64,000 nucleotides of DNA from Cyathus striatus (lineage: Eukaryota; Basidiomycota; Agaricomycetes; Agaricales; Nidulariaceae). Shown here piece after piece: positions 37,262-49,794 of this stretch (position 1 is the first letter of the stretch; each line of letters starts with the position of its first letter). The position numbers and the translations under genes were made by a program. The stretch spans positions 3,472,001 to 3,536,000 of the forward strand of contig JAOVFP010000007.1 in NCBI GenBank assembly GCA_025738555.1. The letters run 5' to 3'. A model generated the notes under the pieces. The model searched no databases. It was not told the origin of the DNA and saw only the letters and a program-made list of their open reading frames with translations.

Positions 37262-37872
37262 TAGTGATGAGCAGGGGTATACCCCTGGGTATCAGGTGAG
37301 GGTACAGACCAAATGATCACTGATATATAATTATCAATACAGAATATTCTTCCCATTATTCAAAGTATACTTCTAAGAGTACATGTAATTAATTTATATG
37401 AGATGTTGAATGAACAATATTTGATATTCAGGTCTAATGGTATGCCAGTTATCTGTAACAGAGGAGAATGAAGAATGAATAAAGGGGAGACTATTTAGTA
37501 TTTTTATATATAATTTCTTTTGGTTTTGCAAGCAACTACATAGGTTTTACAGCATTGCATAGGTACTTGATAAGTAATACCTGTTCATATATTCACTAAT
37601 TACTACTTACATCCCATAAATGGTTTCAGTACTTACTTGTCTTCTTCAAATATATAGTTTTTTTATACAGTTCACTTTCCATAAATATTTAGAGAATGAC
37701 ATGTATCTAAATATATATCAAACTCAGGGTTTTAAACATGTTGAAGTAGTAGTACCATGTTTATTTAATATTTTCAGTATTTACATCAATAATACCCCTG
37801 GACCCTTACCCCTACCCCCCTTGGACCCTACCCATGGACCCCAGGGTATGCTGTACCCCTTGCTCATCACTA
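37262..37872. mobile_element. 611-bp hAT-like MITE
   Basis: The termini are TAGTGATGAGCAGGGGTA (37,262) and, on the other strand, TAGTGATGAGCAAGGGGTA (ending 37,872). This fits the TAGNG ends of hAT elements. Next to both ends are GGGTATACCCCTGGG / CCCTACCC-type short repeats. AATGGTAAA precedes the left end and ATTGGTAAA lies two bases beyond the right end, a probable mutated target duplication. The interior is AT-rich with no transposase. Confidence 0.7.
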
Positions 37873-37874
37873 AC

Positions 37875-38310
37875 ATTGGTAAATGTCTGTTTCATTAGAA
37901 GGTAGTGGGCCTTGCCACTTGCCTACTACATCCTGATAGAATTGTTTTAGATAACCACTATTCACAGTACTACAATCTTTATTTCTGCTAAATTAATTCA
38001 ATGGCTAGACAAGTATGCTTGGTTCAGAGTATGTTTGTTTCCTTACTTTTAACCACTCCACTAATGATTTATTTCTATTTCAGACTTATGAACTTCAAGT
38101 TCAAGGTATCTATCACTATAATTATTAATGTAGTATATTATTAACTATTCTCTTTTAATACAACTTGCTCAAGGGATATTAACATCAGTTCACAACCACT
38201 TGAGTCATGGTAAATTTCAGTTAAATAAAGAGGTAGCGGGCCCTGCCACTTGCTGGCCCTATTTCTTTATTCAATATCATATCTCTATACTAGGATCTAC
38301 ACCTAACCAG
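37875..38310. other. Boundary region between CpG-poor and CpG-rich DNA
   Basis: No gene. CTACACCTAACCAGGAATCT near 38,297 is the last CpG-free stretch. CpG frequency rises sharply from about 38,340. Confidence 0.45.
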
Positions 38311-38314
38311 GAAT

Positions 38315-39515
38315 CTACACCCCTCCCCTTTCAAATGAGCTCGATGTTGTGTCCACCATACCCCTCATACGAGTGACTTCAACTAATGCCTTTGATACCT
38401 CCATACGCGTAAATTGAAGACAACGTCTAAGTGTACAGTAAAGAATGGATGAATCTTGTACGAGCCTCATGGTGGGCATAGAACGTGACCACGACGAAGT
38501 AAACACCGGTAGCACTCGAGTTTCGAAGTAAAGCCATTGTAAGGTCGAAAAGCGCCTCGACGTCGTGTAATTGCTCTCCCTAGCGCTCATCGGTTGGCCT
38601 CGAGAAAGTCGGCATCGCTATTGACAATATATCTTGAACCCTATACCCCTTCGTTCACCTCAACGCTATAGATCAGTACCACTGTACTCCTCGCGCGAGC
38701 TAGTTTATTCAAGGTCTTCTACCAACTCTCCTTCGAATAGCTATCTGTGGACGTCGGAAATGGTGACGGTAGCGGAGACGATAGTGGAGAAGGAGCCGGA
38801 GACGCTCTAGGCGAAGGCATAGGCGTATCAAGCGAACTCTCATACGCGGACGCTTGAATATGCGTCATAACCGACACCGTACCCGTACCCGTACCCGTAC
38901 CAGTACGCAACGATCCAACAGAGCCACTGTGCGCTGTCCTCCTCTTCTTGCCCGAGCTCGGTTTACTTTGCACGGAAACAGCAACGTTATGATGATGCGA
39001 GAGGTGTAAAGGGAGAGGATGAGGCTTAGATCTCGGACGAGAATACGCGTGCGCGTGCGAGCGCTAGTTTTGGAGCAAGACTAAGCACGGATACGTAAGA
39101 GGAAAGTGAAGAGGGAGAGACGGACCTGTCGAGTTCGTAAAGCCGCAGGAGTCCACTTCAACCCATCGAGGTCGCTGAATTCTATTTTGACCGATTTGAA
39201 AGTGTGCAGGAGAATCTGACGCTGTTCCTGTAAGAAAAGGGTTAGTCGAAGAAGCAAACGGTGATCAATGAAAGGGGAAAGACGCTCAATCGACAGCGAA
39301 GAATGAAGATATATTGACGAGGAATGTACTGTAACTAAGAATGGAGAACAGTAAGCGCTTACCTCAGTAATACCCAAGGCCTCCTGCTCCTCCCTCCTCT
39401 GCTCCATCTCAATCTGCAATAACTGCAGCCGACGCTGCTCAGCACGCGAGAGCGGGGGAGCTCCAGGTCCTAAAGCAACTTGGTGCATCTGCATCATTTT
39501 TCGACAAAAAAGCAA
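38315..39515 (-). CDS. Hypothetical protein, best-preserved member of a locally duplicated family
   Basis: Read on the minus strand, an exon from about 39,494 (internal ATG giving MQMHQVALGPGAPPLS; an upstream ATG lies at 39,515) to 39,361 ends ALGITE before GTAAGC. After a short intron comes a 34-codon exon at 39,227-39,126 (EQRQILLHTFKSVKIEFSDL ... LRTRQ) bounded by CTTACAG and GTCCGT. Further downstream, 38,973-38,719 encodes a basic then Ser/Pro-rich tail (SGKKRRTAHSGS, then PSPRASPAPSPLSSPLPSP). The glutamine/glutamate-rich first exon could form a coiled coil. Exon joins in the 3' part are uncertain. The family is unknown to me. Relics lie at 2.9-13.5 kb and a CpG-decayed copy at 21-22 kb. 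Confidence 0.55.
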
Positions 39516-39529
39516 ATATCGCAGTGTTC

Positions 39530-40200
39530 CTGGGCCCTAGATGCTTCTATGAATCCTCAAGGGTCTTCCACAAATGTCTTCGTCGCGGTCGAAGTCGTGA
39601 AGTCGGAAGACAATAGCAAAGCAAGTAACGAAGAAACAAGAAAGCAGGGTTAAGATAAAGAAACGAAACGAAAGAGAAAGCAAGCAAGAAATAGCGGGGG
39701 AGAGACCAAATTCCAGACCAGGTGCGATTGAAATTCCCACTGCCAGCAGCTCGCTCTAAGCTCCGCATCCCCACTTGGTCCGTGCGTTAATTCTCGGCCC
39801 TGGATATTGACATGATTGATCTGTCTGATGGCAATGATGCCGCTGACGACCTCGACGACGATCGATCCTTTTGGGAAGTTTTGAATCTTGATCAATCTTT
39901 GACCTTCCATCCTGTTCTTTCGTCTCCGTCGAGTTGTTCACTTCCACATCTCATGTCTACACGGTGCTGGACACTCTATCAGTGATTAATTGATTGCGTA
40001 TATATTGAGAATGAGAACGGAGAAGAGGATTCTGAGGTGAGCAGTAGTCTGTTCTTGTACTCGTCCCTCCAACTCCCTCCTCGCTCTGCCATAACGAATC
40101 CATGGCAACTTCCCATGTAAGTACACATATCCTTCTAAGTCCATCCCCACAACTGAACATTCTAGTAAACATACTCAACAATGTCTCTGTTTCCATGTAA
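39530..40200 (-). other. Upstream part of the same locus, possible 5' exons
   Basis: Minus-strand frames such as LIKIQNFPKGSIVVEVVSG near 39,890 have coding character, and parts have counterparts in the CpG-poor copy near 21,870-22,280. I could not join them confidently to the 39.5-kb exon. Confidence 0.35.
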
Positions 40201-40560
40201 CGCTCGCTCGCACACCTCGGATCTGGGGTTAACGTTTATCTTAGACCTACCTATTACAGCTTATCACCTAAAGGTCGACATATGTATCATACGCAAAAGT
40301 ACGTATATTCTGTTTCTGTCCGAGGACATACTATAAGGAGAATATGAAGCACGTCTCCTCCGGACCTCCAGTTTCACATTCACAAAGAGACTCTATGGAA
40401 ACGGCTCCATTCCAGTCGTTTCATACTTAATGCGACATTAGAGAACAGCCACACCGACCTCTCAACTATCTATGTAAGTAAGTGCTTACCAAGTCGATTT
40501 TCTGCAAATAAATGCAGTGCTTCACTGACATTCACCTTCTCGACCCCGAAACTGCCGCTC

Positions 40561-41147
40561 ATGCTCCTCCTGGAAAGTCTCCGCATTCCACCGCACTGCA
40601 TTATACATCTCGATTGCACAAATAATTTATCGTATTATCAAGTCCCAGTCTGGACTTGGACTTCCTTCTCCACGCCACGACAAATCTTCTTCAGGAATTC
40701 CACCCTACCCACCTCCGAGCGTCTTACAGCCATGTCAAAATTACCACATTCTTTGCTGCGTGTAGCACCTCCCTATCGACGCTTCGTGAAACAAGAAAGG
40801 CACGTTATACATACGTGAGTTCCCTTGCGTACTCACACACTCTGACTCGTCTATTCAGCGAACATTACCAATCACTGCAAGGTATGCATCGAAGATCCAC
40901 GGATCCATTCGAATCCATACCTCGTCATTCAACCACACAAAACATCGGCATCTTAGGGCATACATACTCCATTTACACCTCTCCTCTATCCCATTCTCGT
41001 AACCCGCGATTCGTATTGACGTCGGACGCATTTCAACAATACTATCCCCTCCTCCAGCTTTCGAAATTACATAAAGCTCCACGTATCAGAATGCAATCGG
41101 AATGCGCAGAAGATAACGCAAGGACATACGTGTTAAGGTTATCGTAA
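40561..41147 (+). CDS. Hypothetical protein or gene relic
   Basis: A plus-strand frame covers 40,656-41,147 (for example LLHATTNLLQEFHPTHLRAS). A possible intron GTGAGT to ATTCAG lies at about 40,813-40,859. I recognise no domain. It sits beside the duplicated locus and keeps CpG. It could be the 3' part of a neighbouring gene, or chance. Confidence 0.25.
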
Positions 41148-41149
41148 AG

Positions 41150-41720
41150 CTCCCACCCACAAGACATTCTCTAGCGCATCACTCATCCCTGTCATATGTA
41201 CGATCCTGAGTCTATAGCAGAATCACATCCTGGAGTCAAGTTACAGACGTCCAATTCGTACTCAAGCCAAAATCAAATCAGCAAGGAGCACTGTCGAACG
41301 AACTCTTGTTGCATATTCTCAAAAGTTCAAGCTAAGTTGTGTCTTTGAAATGATATATCGGTGCGTGTGCCATATGAAGGGGTTGATAAGCTACTTACTT
41401 GAATAGGCTCATGCGAATATGAATGTAGACAACAGTCCGTCAATAGCTGTTGCGTCGGTTTCACTTGAACTTCGGGATATTTCTAAGAACGTTGTGGATT
41501 AGTTGGTGCGGTAGGTACATGTACATATGTTCAACGGCAAGTAAGAAACACTAACATCTGTTAAAAAAGGTATGAAAGTAACCGTTGTATGTTCTACAGA
41601 GATGCTAATATAATTAAATATAAAACCTCGTTCAGAGTCCAGACGAGAAGCATGTATACACACAGCATCAAAAAAAAGAGAAGAGGAACTATTTTGGTCG
41701 ACGGGGTGTCTTGCCATATG
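41150..41720. other. Intergenic DNA upstream of the membrane-protein array
   Basis: No supportable gene. The sequence leads into the 3' end of the first seven-helix gene. Confidence 0.4.
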
Positions 41721-41725
41721 ATATA

Positions 41726-42804
41726 TCACGGCCAAGCAACACCGAACGACTTCGACTTCGTAATCTGTGCAAACGTATTACTCGACCACGCCTTCCCTTG
41801 TATCACGCGATACAAAATCAACATCGGAGCAAGAGCCTACCAACAAGTCGTCAACACCTACCACAAAAAGCAAAAACAATACACACCTGAACCTGCGACA
41901 AAACCTCATAAACCAACAACGCCCAATGTCTACTCGTGCCCGGATGAATAAAACTCAACATAACACCCTGCGCAACAAGCGTCATCGCCTGCGACTCCGT
42001 CAACATCGCAGCGATGTTCGTGTACTCGCTTCCAAAGTTTGTTCCTAGCGCTTGCCTTACGCAATGTCGGAGGACCATGAGCCGCGATACGATGAGAATG
42101 GTGAGTATTGCGTTTAGAGCGAGGGTGGTGGATTCGTAGTATATCATGTCGACGTAGATGTCGTCGTTTGTCGTGCTTAGGACGTAGCAGAAGTAGCTGC
42201 CCAGTGCTGAGGATGGGTGTTAGCGATATGGAGGTGTTGTGGAGGAAGGGAGGGGGGTACCTATCGACGCGACTTGTAAAAGCATAGGAAACGCTACAAC
42301 GAGCCATTTCCTCTTCCCCAAATCATGGTACATGACTATACATCTCCATATCTATCCACTAAGTCAACCACGCCAACGTCAATCACAATAGCAACTCACC
42401 AAAAGCGCATCAGCAGCCCACGACGTAAGCATAAAGCACACGTTCCCCACTGTCCCAGCACCACCAGGTACAACCACCGGATCCGGCCCACTCCGAGTAC
42501 ACATTGCAATATTCAACAACGTAGCGGTCTTTTGCAAGATGCAAACAATCGTCATAGTGCAAAGCACGAACGTGAACGACGCGTATCCCAGTAGTACGAT
42601 CGCTTGACGCGTGAATAAGTCAGGTTTAGGGTATTGCTTCCGCATTAGTTGTACGTAGGCCACGTAGAGGATTGTTATTGCGCCATAGAAGATCCCCGCG
42701 AAGATGGTCCCGTAGATCCATGGTTTTGTCGTGGCCGAAGGGATAGGACATTCTGGGTAGTTGTCTTCGTAGGCGGTGCTGTTCACGGGAGGGATGAAGG
42801 ACAT
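41726..42804 (-). CDS. Seven-helix membrane protein, array copy 1
   Basis: Four exons are inferred: 42,804-42,400 (start MSFIPPVNST, chosen because it precedes the first helix at a position like the paralogues' starts; an upstream ATG at 42,984 is unlikely), about 42,350-42,262 (WRCIVMYHDLGKRKWLVVAF), about 42,214-41,886 (SYFCYVLS to YEVLSQVQ) and a last exon to 41,726 (ALAPMLILYRVIQGKAWSSN). Donors are GTGAGT, GTACCC and GTGTGT. Hydrophobic stretches give about seven helices, e.g. WIYGTIFAGIFYGAITILYV and TLALNAILTILIVSRL. Conserved elements are YHDLGKRKW and EYTNIAAMLTESQ. The family is common in Agaricomycetes but has no function I can name. It is probably a plasma or endomembrane protein of ~310-330 residues. 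Confidence 0.75.
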
Positions 42805-43389
42805 GGTGATGGGGGGGATGGGAAGCGAGGCATGAGAGAAGTAATGATGTTGGTAAACTTGCGTGAGTGGTACTATGGAAAGGAATGGAAAGGTTAGCGA
42901 CAACCCTTCGCTTGGGAATTGACAATCATCGATCATCTTTACATAAATTTGATCTTCTTGACTTCTTCCGCAGCTCGCGCACATTGCTCGAGCCTCGAAG
43001 TCGGCGCTAATCGGCGCTAATCGAAATCATGCTACGGTTCCATTCTAGATAACCAGGTCATTGGCCCGTATGAAATGAGACCAAAGGCTTTGCTGCGAAA
43101 GTCTTCAATCCCAGCCTCAGATCCTAGTATTTACATCCTTAAGCAACAGTGACGTTTGCGCTCCGTACCCTAGCAGCATCCAGACTTGAGGCCTGAGCAT
43201 ATGTGTGGCTTTTGTCGAAGATGCTGTTTATAAAAGCAATATCCGACTACAGATTATTCAGGCATGTGCAGCTAGACGGTCATAATAATACTACTTCACA
43301 ACGTCTTTGAACTAGTGCAACATTCCTATATATGCTTAATTAAATATGCAGTACAATAATCTGCTAGGTATCGAGAACTTGAGTTCCTA

Positions 43390-44499
43390 TTAAACCGTTC
43401 CAAATGAACGGGACTTCGTTATCTGTGCGAAAGTGTTGCTCGACCACGCCTTCCCCTGTATCACACGATAGATTATAAGCATCGGTGCAAGAGCCTAACA
43501 ATAATTTTAGCAACATAAAACACTTAATAAAATATTATTACAATACCTGAACTTGCCCCAAAATCTGATACATAGTTAATGATTCACCATTACTAATAAC
43601 GGGGTTGGAATAATATACGAACGCAAGCATGACGCTTTGCGCTATCATCGTCAATATCTGCGATTCCGTCAACATGGCAGCCAGGTTTGTGTACTCGTAT
43701 CCATAATCTGGACCCAGAGCCTTCTGTGTCCGACGACGAAGAAGTAATAAGCGCGAGATGATCAGGGCTGTCAGAATCACATTTAGAGCTAATGCTATAG
43801 ACTCATAGTAGATCATGAATCCGAAGAGGTCACGCCTGCTGGCACTCAGTACATAGCAGAAGATGCCGCCTGTAGCTAGAGAAAAAGTTTTATTACTGAC
43901 GAAGACAGACGAAATGAATACACACCGATTGAAGCTACTTGTAAGACCAACGGAATCGCTACAACCAGCCATTTCCTACGGCCCAAATCGTGATATATAA
44001 TCAAACATCTCCATATCTTTATAACATATGTTAAGGATACGATACAAAGTAGTACCATTACTGCTTTACTTACCAGAAGAGCATCGGATGTCCACGAAGT
44101 CAGCATAAAGCAAATATTGCCTACTGCCCCAGCCCCGACTCCCTGAATTTGCTTATATATAAACGACTCATCCAAACTACACAGAGGGTAGTTAAGAAAT
44201 TCGACACTCTTATTCACAGCAGATACTATCGTCAACGTGCAAAGAATAAATGTCAACGTTGCGTATCCTAATAGTATCCAGGCCTGGCGTGAGGGCTGAT
44301 CAATATTCCGGTACTGTCTTCGCATTAGCTGGACGTATGCAAAGTAGAGGATGGCTATTGAGCCATAGATTATCCCCGAGAAGATGTTGCCATACATCCA
44401 TGGCCTTATCATTGTATCATGAACGAGCTTGTAGTTCAAGAGGCAAAGGTCGAGGCCGTTGTTGAGAGGGGGAAACAAGTCCGACATAGTGGAAGTCAT
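43390..44499 (-). CDS. Seven-helix membrane protein, array copy 2
   Basis: The layout matches copy 1: exon 1 from 44,499 (MTSTMSDLFPPLN; a second ATG at 44,487 matches the MSD start of copy 3) to 44,074 before GTAAGT, a short exon with WRCLIIYHDLGRRKWLVVAI ending before GTGTAT near 43,927, a third with FCYVLSASRRDLFGFMIYYE to GQVQ, and a last exon ALAPMLIIYRVIQGKAWSSN ending at 43,390. IRPWMYGNIFSGIIYGSIA marks the first helix. Reading frames are intact in every exon, so the gene is probably functional. Regulation and substrate are unknown. Confidence 0.78.
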
Positions 44500-45034
44500 T
44501 GAGAGGAAGAGCGAGGAAGGTGGCGATGCTCTGTTACACCGCTTTTATTTTAATTTATGTACTTTCACAGCAAGTGATTGCTCCGTTGGGATGTGCTACT
44601 AATTTTCAAGCTATCATCAATGTCTTCGCGATGTCTCACGAGTGACAACTTCTTTCCACAGAAGGAACTTGGGGCGGAACTGGCGGAACCCGGCTGATAC
44701 AATGTACTTGACAACCATTTTTCTATATATATCTTGAACTGACGGTGGTCCAGTAGTGGTTCATTGAGAATTACATATGTATTGCACAATATTCATCTAA
44801 AGGAATCATTCGACGAGGTCGACGCGCGCAAACATCGAATTTCACCAAGACTTGGTGATTCAATATTCAGTTTCCAACTACAGAAATGATAGTACTGGGC
44901 GCTTATACCAACGTTGAGTCTACGTTTTTATTGTACTCGCCAGTGCTTGGAACAAGAGCGACTTCTATATTCATTATATATATACATGTACAGTAATCAA
45001 CTGGAATTATTATTACAGGTTTGATCTTTATAAA

Positions 45035-46168
45035 TCATACAGTTTCGAAGGAGCGAGACTTCGTAATCTGTGCGAAAGTGTTGCTTGACCATGCATTACC
45101 TTGAATCACTCGATAGATTACAAGCATGGGTGCAAGAGCCTATCACACATGACACAATTTCAGCATCTCGCTGAAAATGTATCATACAAGATAGCTACTT
45201 ACCTGGACTTGGGCGAGAATCTGATACATGACTAATGACTTACCATCATCCCTAATACGGCCGGAGCCATATGAGAACGCAAGCATAATACTCTGTGCTA
45301 TCATCGACAATGCCTGCGATTCCGTCAACATTGCAGCGACATTCGTATATTCATATTCATAATCGGATCCCAGAGCTTGTTTTGTTCGATAACGAAGGAA
45401 TAATAAATGCGAGATGATCAATACGGTGAGGGTTACATTAAGACCCAATGTTATGCCCTCGTAGATGACGATGGATCCCACAAAGTCAAAATAGCAGAAG
45501 TAAGCTCCAGCAACTAAAAACACAACTATATTACTATTGTCTCGGAGAAGAATAATCATTGATCACTTACCAGCAGAACCCACTTGCACAAGTAGAGGAA
45601 ATGATATAACCAACTGTTTTCTTCGGCCAAAATCATGATATATGATCAAGCATCTCCATACCTTCGTAACCAAGGTTAATGAGCTAGCAGTTCCCAAAGG
45701 GAACTTATGCGATATGATAACACTTACTAGTAAAGCATCGGCCGTCCATGACATCAGCACGAAACAAGTATTCCCAAAGAGTTCAACACCTAAAGATACA
45801 TTCACATACATGAATGACTTTGTGTCGTCCCAGCTGCACAAAGGATAATTAAGTGGCTCGACACTTTTCTTTAGAAAAGATGCCATGATCAACGTGCAAA
45901 GCATGAATGTCAACGTCGCATATCCAAGGAGCATCCATGCTTGCCGAGTGAGCAACTCGAGTTTTGGATACTGTTTTCGCAATAGTTGTATGTATGCGAA
46001 ATAGAGAATGATAATTGTGCCATAGACGATTCCGGATAAGATGCTGTCATACGTCCACGGTCTAATAACAACATCATGAGTGCGTTTATAGTTCCAGAGG
46101 CAGTAGTCGATGTCAAAGTGGGGGCTGCCATAGTTGTCGGGAGGCATCCAGTCAGGCCTGTCAGACAT
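45035..46168 (-). CDS. Seven-helix membrane protein, array copy 3
   Basis: The start is MSDRPDWMPPDN at 46,168. Exon 1 runs into a possible intron after DALL (GTAAGT-like start at ~45,730). WRCLIIYHDFGRRKQLVISF then leads to a donor GTAAGT near 45,571, an exon with YFCYFDFVGSIVIYEGI to ILAQVQ, and a last exon ALAPMLVIYRVIQGNAWSSN ending at 45,035. All frames are open. Identity with copy 2 is highest in the YHDxGRRK and EYTNVAAMLTESQ blocks and the terminal exon. It belongs to the tandem, same-strand array at 41.7-46.2 kb. Confidence 0.78.
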
Positions 46169-46169
46169 T

Positions 46170-47024
46170 GTTGAAGGAAAAATCCAAGGTCGGTAACGAT
46201 ACTCTTAACACACATGCTTTAAGTACCCTTTAAAATATTGTTGATTTTTTGATGCAAGCGAATTCTCCATTGGGCTGTGGTACATATTTGTCAAGCTGCT
46301 CCGGCGAAAATCATGTTGCATGGCGTGGCATCAAAGCTTCATTTACAATGTCTCACAGGCTCACAGCCGATCAACGGTCGATTCTAGAGAAGAGAAGTAG
46401 AAGAGAGCGGAGGCTCATGGATAAAGGGCGAAACGTATTTAACAGCACTCTATTATATGTAGCTTATAGCAATGTACCTGCTGTATCGACCTCAAAACTT
46501 TTTCATCAGAGTACTTATTACTGAATACCTGATCATTCGCAATGAAGTTGTACGTTTACTGTACATAGTTATGAACCCACGAGCCTGGTATGACTTACAT
46601 GTTATTTCTTGTCGTGTACGTACCTAATTATCGTACTCACTCAGACACAAACTCGAACCTATTTTTGGCAACTTACAGTCGAGTGCATCATATGTAGTGC
46701 TGCGCAAAAGGGTCGGGTAATGATCGACAACTCGTAATGGGTATTCATCTGTATTCATACGCGGAGCTAACGTCCCTTGTGAGGTACATGAGGGTACACG
46801 TGATGCTGCGGATGAATACAGAAGATGGATGGATCAGGATGAGATCTATGTAAGTGACGGGGAAATAAGCACATTCACGAGCCTGAATTCAGAGAGAAGG
46901 ATTCCTACATTTTGAGCATTTCTTCCTTGATTTCGGACTGCTTAGAAGAGAATGAATTGAAATAATAGGAAACTTAGACCATGGTGACCTCTGGTGACTA
47001 GTTCACTTCTTCCTGGTCACGGTG
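46170..47024. other. Upstream region of array copy 3, left flank of the giant transposon
   Basis: No gene was seen. The probable promoter of copy 3 lies at its left side. The 9-bp target site CATCAGCTT ends this stretch. Confidence 0.45.
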
Positions 47025-47033
47025 CATCAGCTT
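47025..47033. repeat. Left 9-bp target-site duplication
   Basis: CATCAGCTT immediately precedes the left terminal inverted repeat and is repeated exactly at 62,658-62,666. Confidence 0.88.
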
Positions 47034-47165
47034 GGGCCTACAGAATTTGACGTTGCCCCGTAATTTGACGTTGCCGTGACGTTGCCAGTGAATATCTTGC
47101 GGCAACGCCAACCCTCACATGGCAACGTCACGTAACCCCACGGCAACGTCAAGCAACGTCGCGGA
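47034..47165. repeat. Left terminal inverted repeat with GACGTTGCC/GGCAACGTC copies
   Basis: The first ~43 bp pair with 62,615-62,657. Beyond it the motif continues in both orientations (GTGACGTTGCCAGTG, then GGCAACGTCACG and GGCAACGTCAAGCAACGTC to 47,161). Repeated short motifs near transposon ends often serve as transposase binding sites. Confidence 0.8.
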
Positions 47166-47169
47166 AGCG

Positions 47170-49790
47170 TGAGGGGTGGCTGTGGTCGAAGTCGACGTGA
47201 TAATGCCATGTATAGGTGAAATAGACTTGCGAATGAAAAGAAAGAAGAAAAACAGGAGAAATATATGATAAAAACTACATATATGGAAGGGAACTTGAAA
47301 TGAATATAGAAGGGTGTCCAAAATCCATAGAATATACTTTGTTGATAACGTGAGAAGAGAAAAGTACGAGGGGAGAATAACTGAACAGAGATAGATTGCA
47401 CAAAAAGAGTAACCAAATATTGTCGCCAGTGACTGAATCGCCAGGACTTCATCCTGGTCTATGTGTCAAAACGACGACGACGAGGCGGCAGTGGTGGCAG
47501 AAGGGAGGTGCTGGTGGGACTGTGGTACCGGTGGTGGGCGAGACGATGTTGGGGGGACAGAAGTGAGGGATGTGGTAGCTGGGGCCGGGGAGAGAAGCTA
47601 GGGGAGGGGGGGAAGATGGAGGACGGATGACGGAGAGGTTGACGTGGCCATCTACCAGACGACCTGCATGAACTTGAGGAACGGGACATAGAGGTTGGGA
47701 GACGTTGAGGTAGGGAGCGGGCGCTCGTGCTTGTGGGGACCAGACGACGGACGTTGAGGATAGAACGTGCCGTCTACTCCACGTAGACGGCAGTGGGACG
47801 TTGAGGTAAGGATCGAGGATGACGTTATGAAGGGTCGATGTAGTCGTCTACGCTGTGAGACGATATTTGGAGGTGGATCATCGTGAGGAGGGAGAGGCCC
47901 TATATGGCGTAGAACGACCGTGTGGGGTACGAGGGGGCGAGACGACTACCCCATGAGGTGGACTTGGAGTGGAGGAGCGTCGTCGTCGTTGGTCGTTGAT
48001 TAGTCGTGGGGGGGTGGGGGGGTGTTGTCGCCGATTTGGAGCGTAGGCGGGGTAGTGGCGGGAATCCGTTCGAAATAAGCTTTCAAAAGCTTCTTGAGTC
48101 CCCCCATCGTCCTACTTCTTAACTGAACCATATCAAACGTTCAAAGATCTAAAACTTAAACATGGCAATAGAACCAATGTTCATCAGCTATAAGGAGCAG
48201 GCTGATTTTTATAATGTGCGTACCTTTCTCTTCACTTTCTTGTTTTCTAAACAACAAGATCGTGTTAGGCTGGGGAGCGAGTTATGGTGCGCTGGGGTGG
48301 ACCGGGGGCGCGCTGGAGAGCGGCTAGGCTTATGAGCGTTCATCATCAGGGAGAGGACAATGATGAGAGGAGGGAAAGGGGGCTTGAGATCACCGAAGTT
48401 GAAGTAAGTCTCTTGTCAATGTAAACCAATTAACACTGACCCGACCTTATAATAGACAGTGCACTTCTTTGTGTGCACGGGAAGGACGCCGAAAAGTTGC
48501 TGTGTAGTAGGTTGGTATAATATACGTCGCCAGTGAGTTTTTGTATTTGTTATGTTTTTTCTACCTAACATATCTTTAGTGCTCGCGGCAATTGAATGAA
48601 ATATAAAGTACATAAATATGTAGTTTAAAAGTTGTAAAATAGTGGTCCTTAATCAATATCTTGGAAGAAACTGGAATGAGAAAGAGATGAATGGATTGGC
48701 CTAGAACGTCGGGCAACGTAAAGAACGGAACGTTCCCCACAAAAAGCCCCCTCCTATGGCATACCTCGCTCCTTCAAAATAGTAGTTGCCTAGCTAATAC
48801 GAACCTATGGCATGTCCTTCGTGTGAATCGTGTCCGCCTATGCGCTATGCAGACACAAGCGCACAAGCGTGAAGCCTAACCTGGGGTTCGTCTAACTTCG
48901 TTTTCGTCTTCGTCTCTATGATGCTTAATTCACCGAGGCAGTTCAGTATCGGTCTGCATGAGGGTAAGAATGCTTGGCCCGTGTGGGAGGTGCAGGAGAG
49001 TCCTCCTGCTTGATGCCAGTGTCTCTCTCGTTCAGTGCTTCAACGTCGGTGCACTCTTCATTATCATGACGCTGTACAGATATTGAGTTATATTAGTTGC
49101 AATTAACGATAAACACAACTAAATGAATTCATACGTTCGTTGCAGTCACCCCCGAATTACTTCAAGGTGGGAGGAAGATAGTTGGCGACGAACTCTGAAT
49201 CCTCACCAGGCAAGGACGATCTTGATGGTGTTCTGACCTAAGGAGCGGACAAGTTTGCTGATGCCGATGGCAAACCGGCTCCGATGTACTCCGTCGCATC
49301 CTAGTCTTACTTCGAGACTCGAAGTGGCTGATCGTTCAGTTCCCACTCGATCGTTGCTCTAGCCCTCCGTAGTGGAGCTGGCTATGTGCAGACCTAGCAC
49401 TGTGTTTGGAATGCTCTGGTTTAGTTGGAGTGACTATTGATCTTGTTTGCAAGCTATGAGGATTAGAGCGCTGGAATGGCAACGTCGGGCAACGTCAATA
49501 ACGGACCGTTCCCCGCAGAAGTAAGCAATTCGCGCTATGAAAGGAACGCAGCCCCAGTACGAATATCAACACTGGCACTGGATTGAAGATTTTCTTAGGT
49601 CTAGCACCTGACCAGCAGTAATAGTCATATATAAGCCAATCACCAATATCCACTACGAATGATAACTCACACAGACAGGGACTGGCACAGCCGATGTACC
49701 GAGAGAACAAAGAGGAATCAATGAGCCAATTTGTAATATAGCGGTCTTTGATGAATATCTTGGAAGACCGGAATGAGAAAGAGATAACCG
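47170..49790. other. Non-coding left part of the giant transposon
   Basis: 47,460-48,060 is G-rich on the plus strand and lacks stops in some frames through composition only. A ~90-bp block with AATATCTTGGAAGA, GGAATGAGAAAGAGAT and GGATTGGCCTA occurs at 48,650-48,705 and again at 49,735-49,800. GTCGGGCAACGT followed by AACGGA/CGTTCCCC occurs at 48,709 and 49,485. I see no supportable gene here. Confidence 0.45.
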
Positions 49791-49794
49791 GATT

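Noticed and set aside
47459..47689. Ser/Pro/Arg-rich minus-strand frame
   Set aside because: G-rich composition removes stops; no splice sites, start context or conserved motif.
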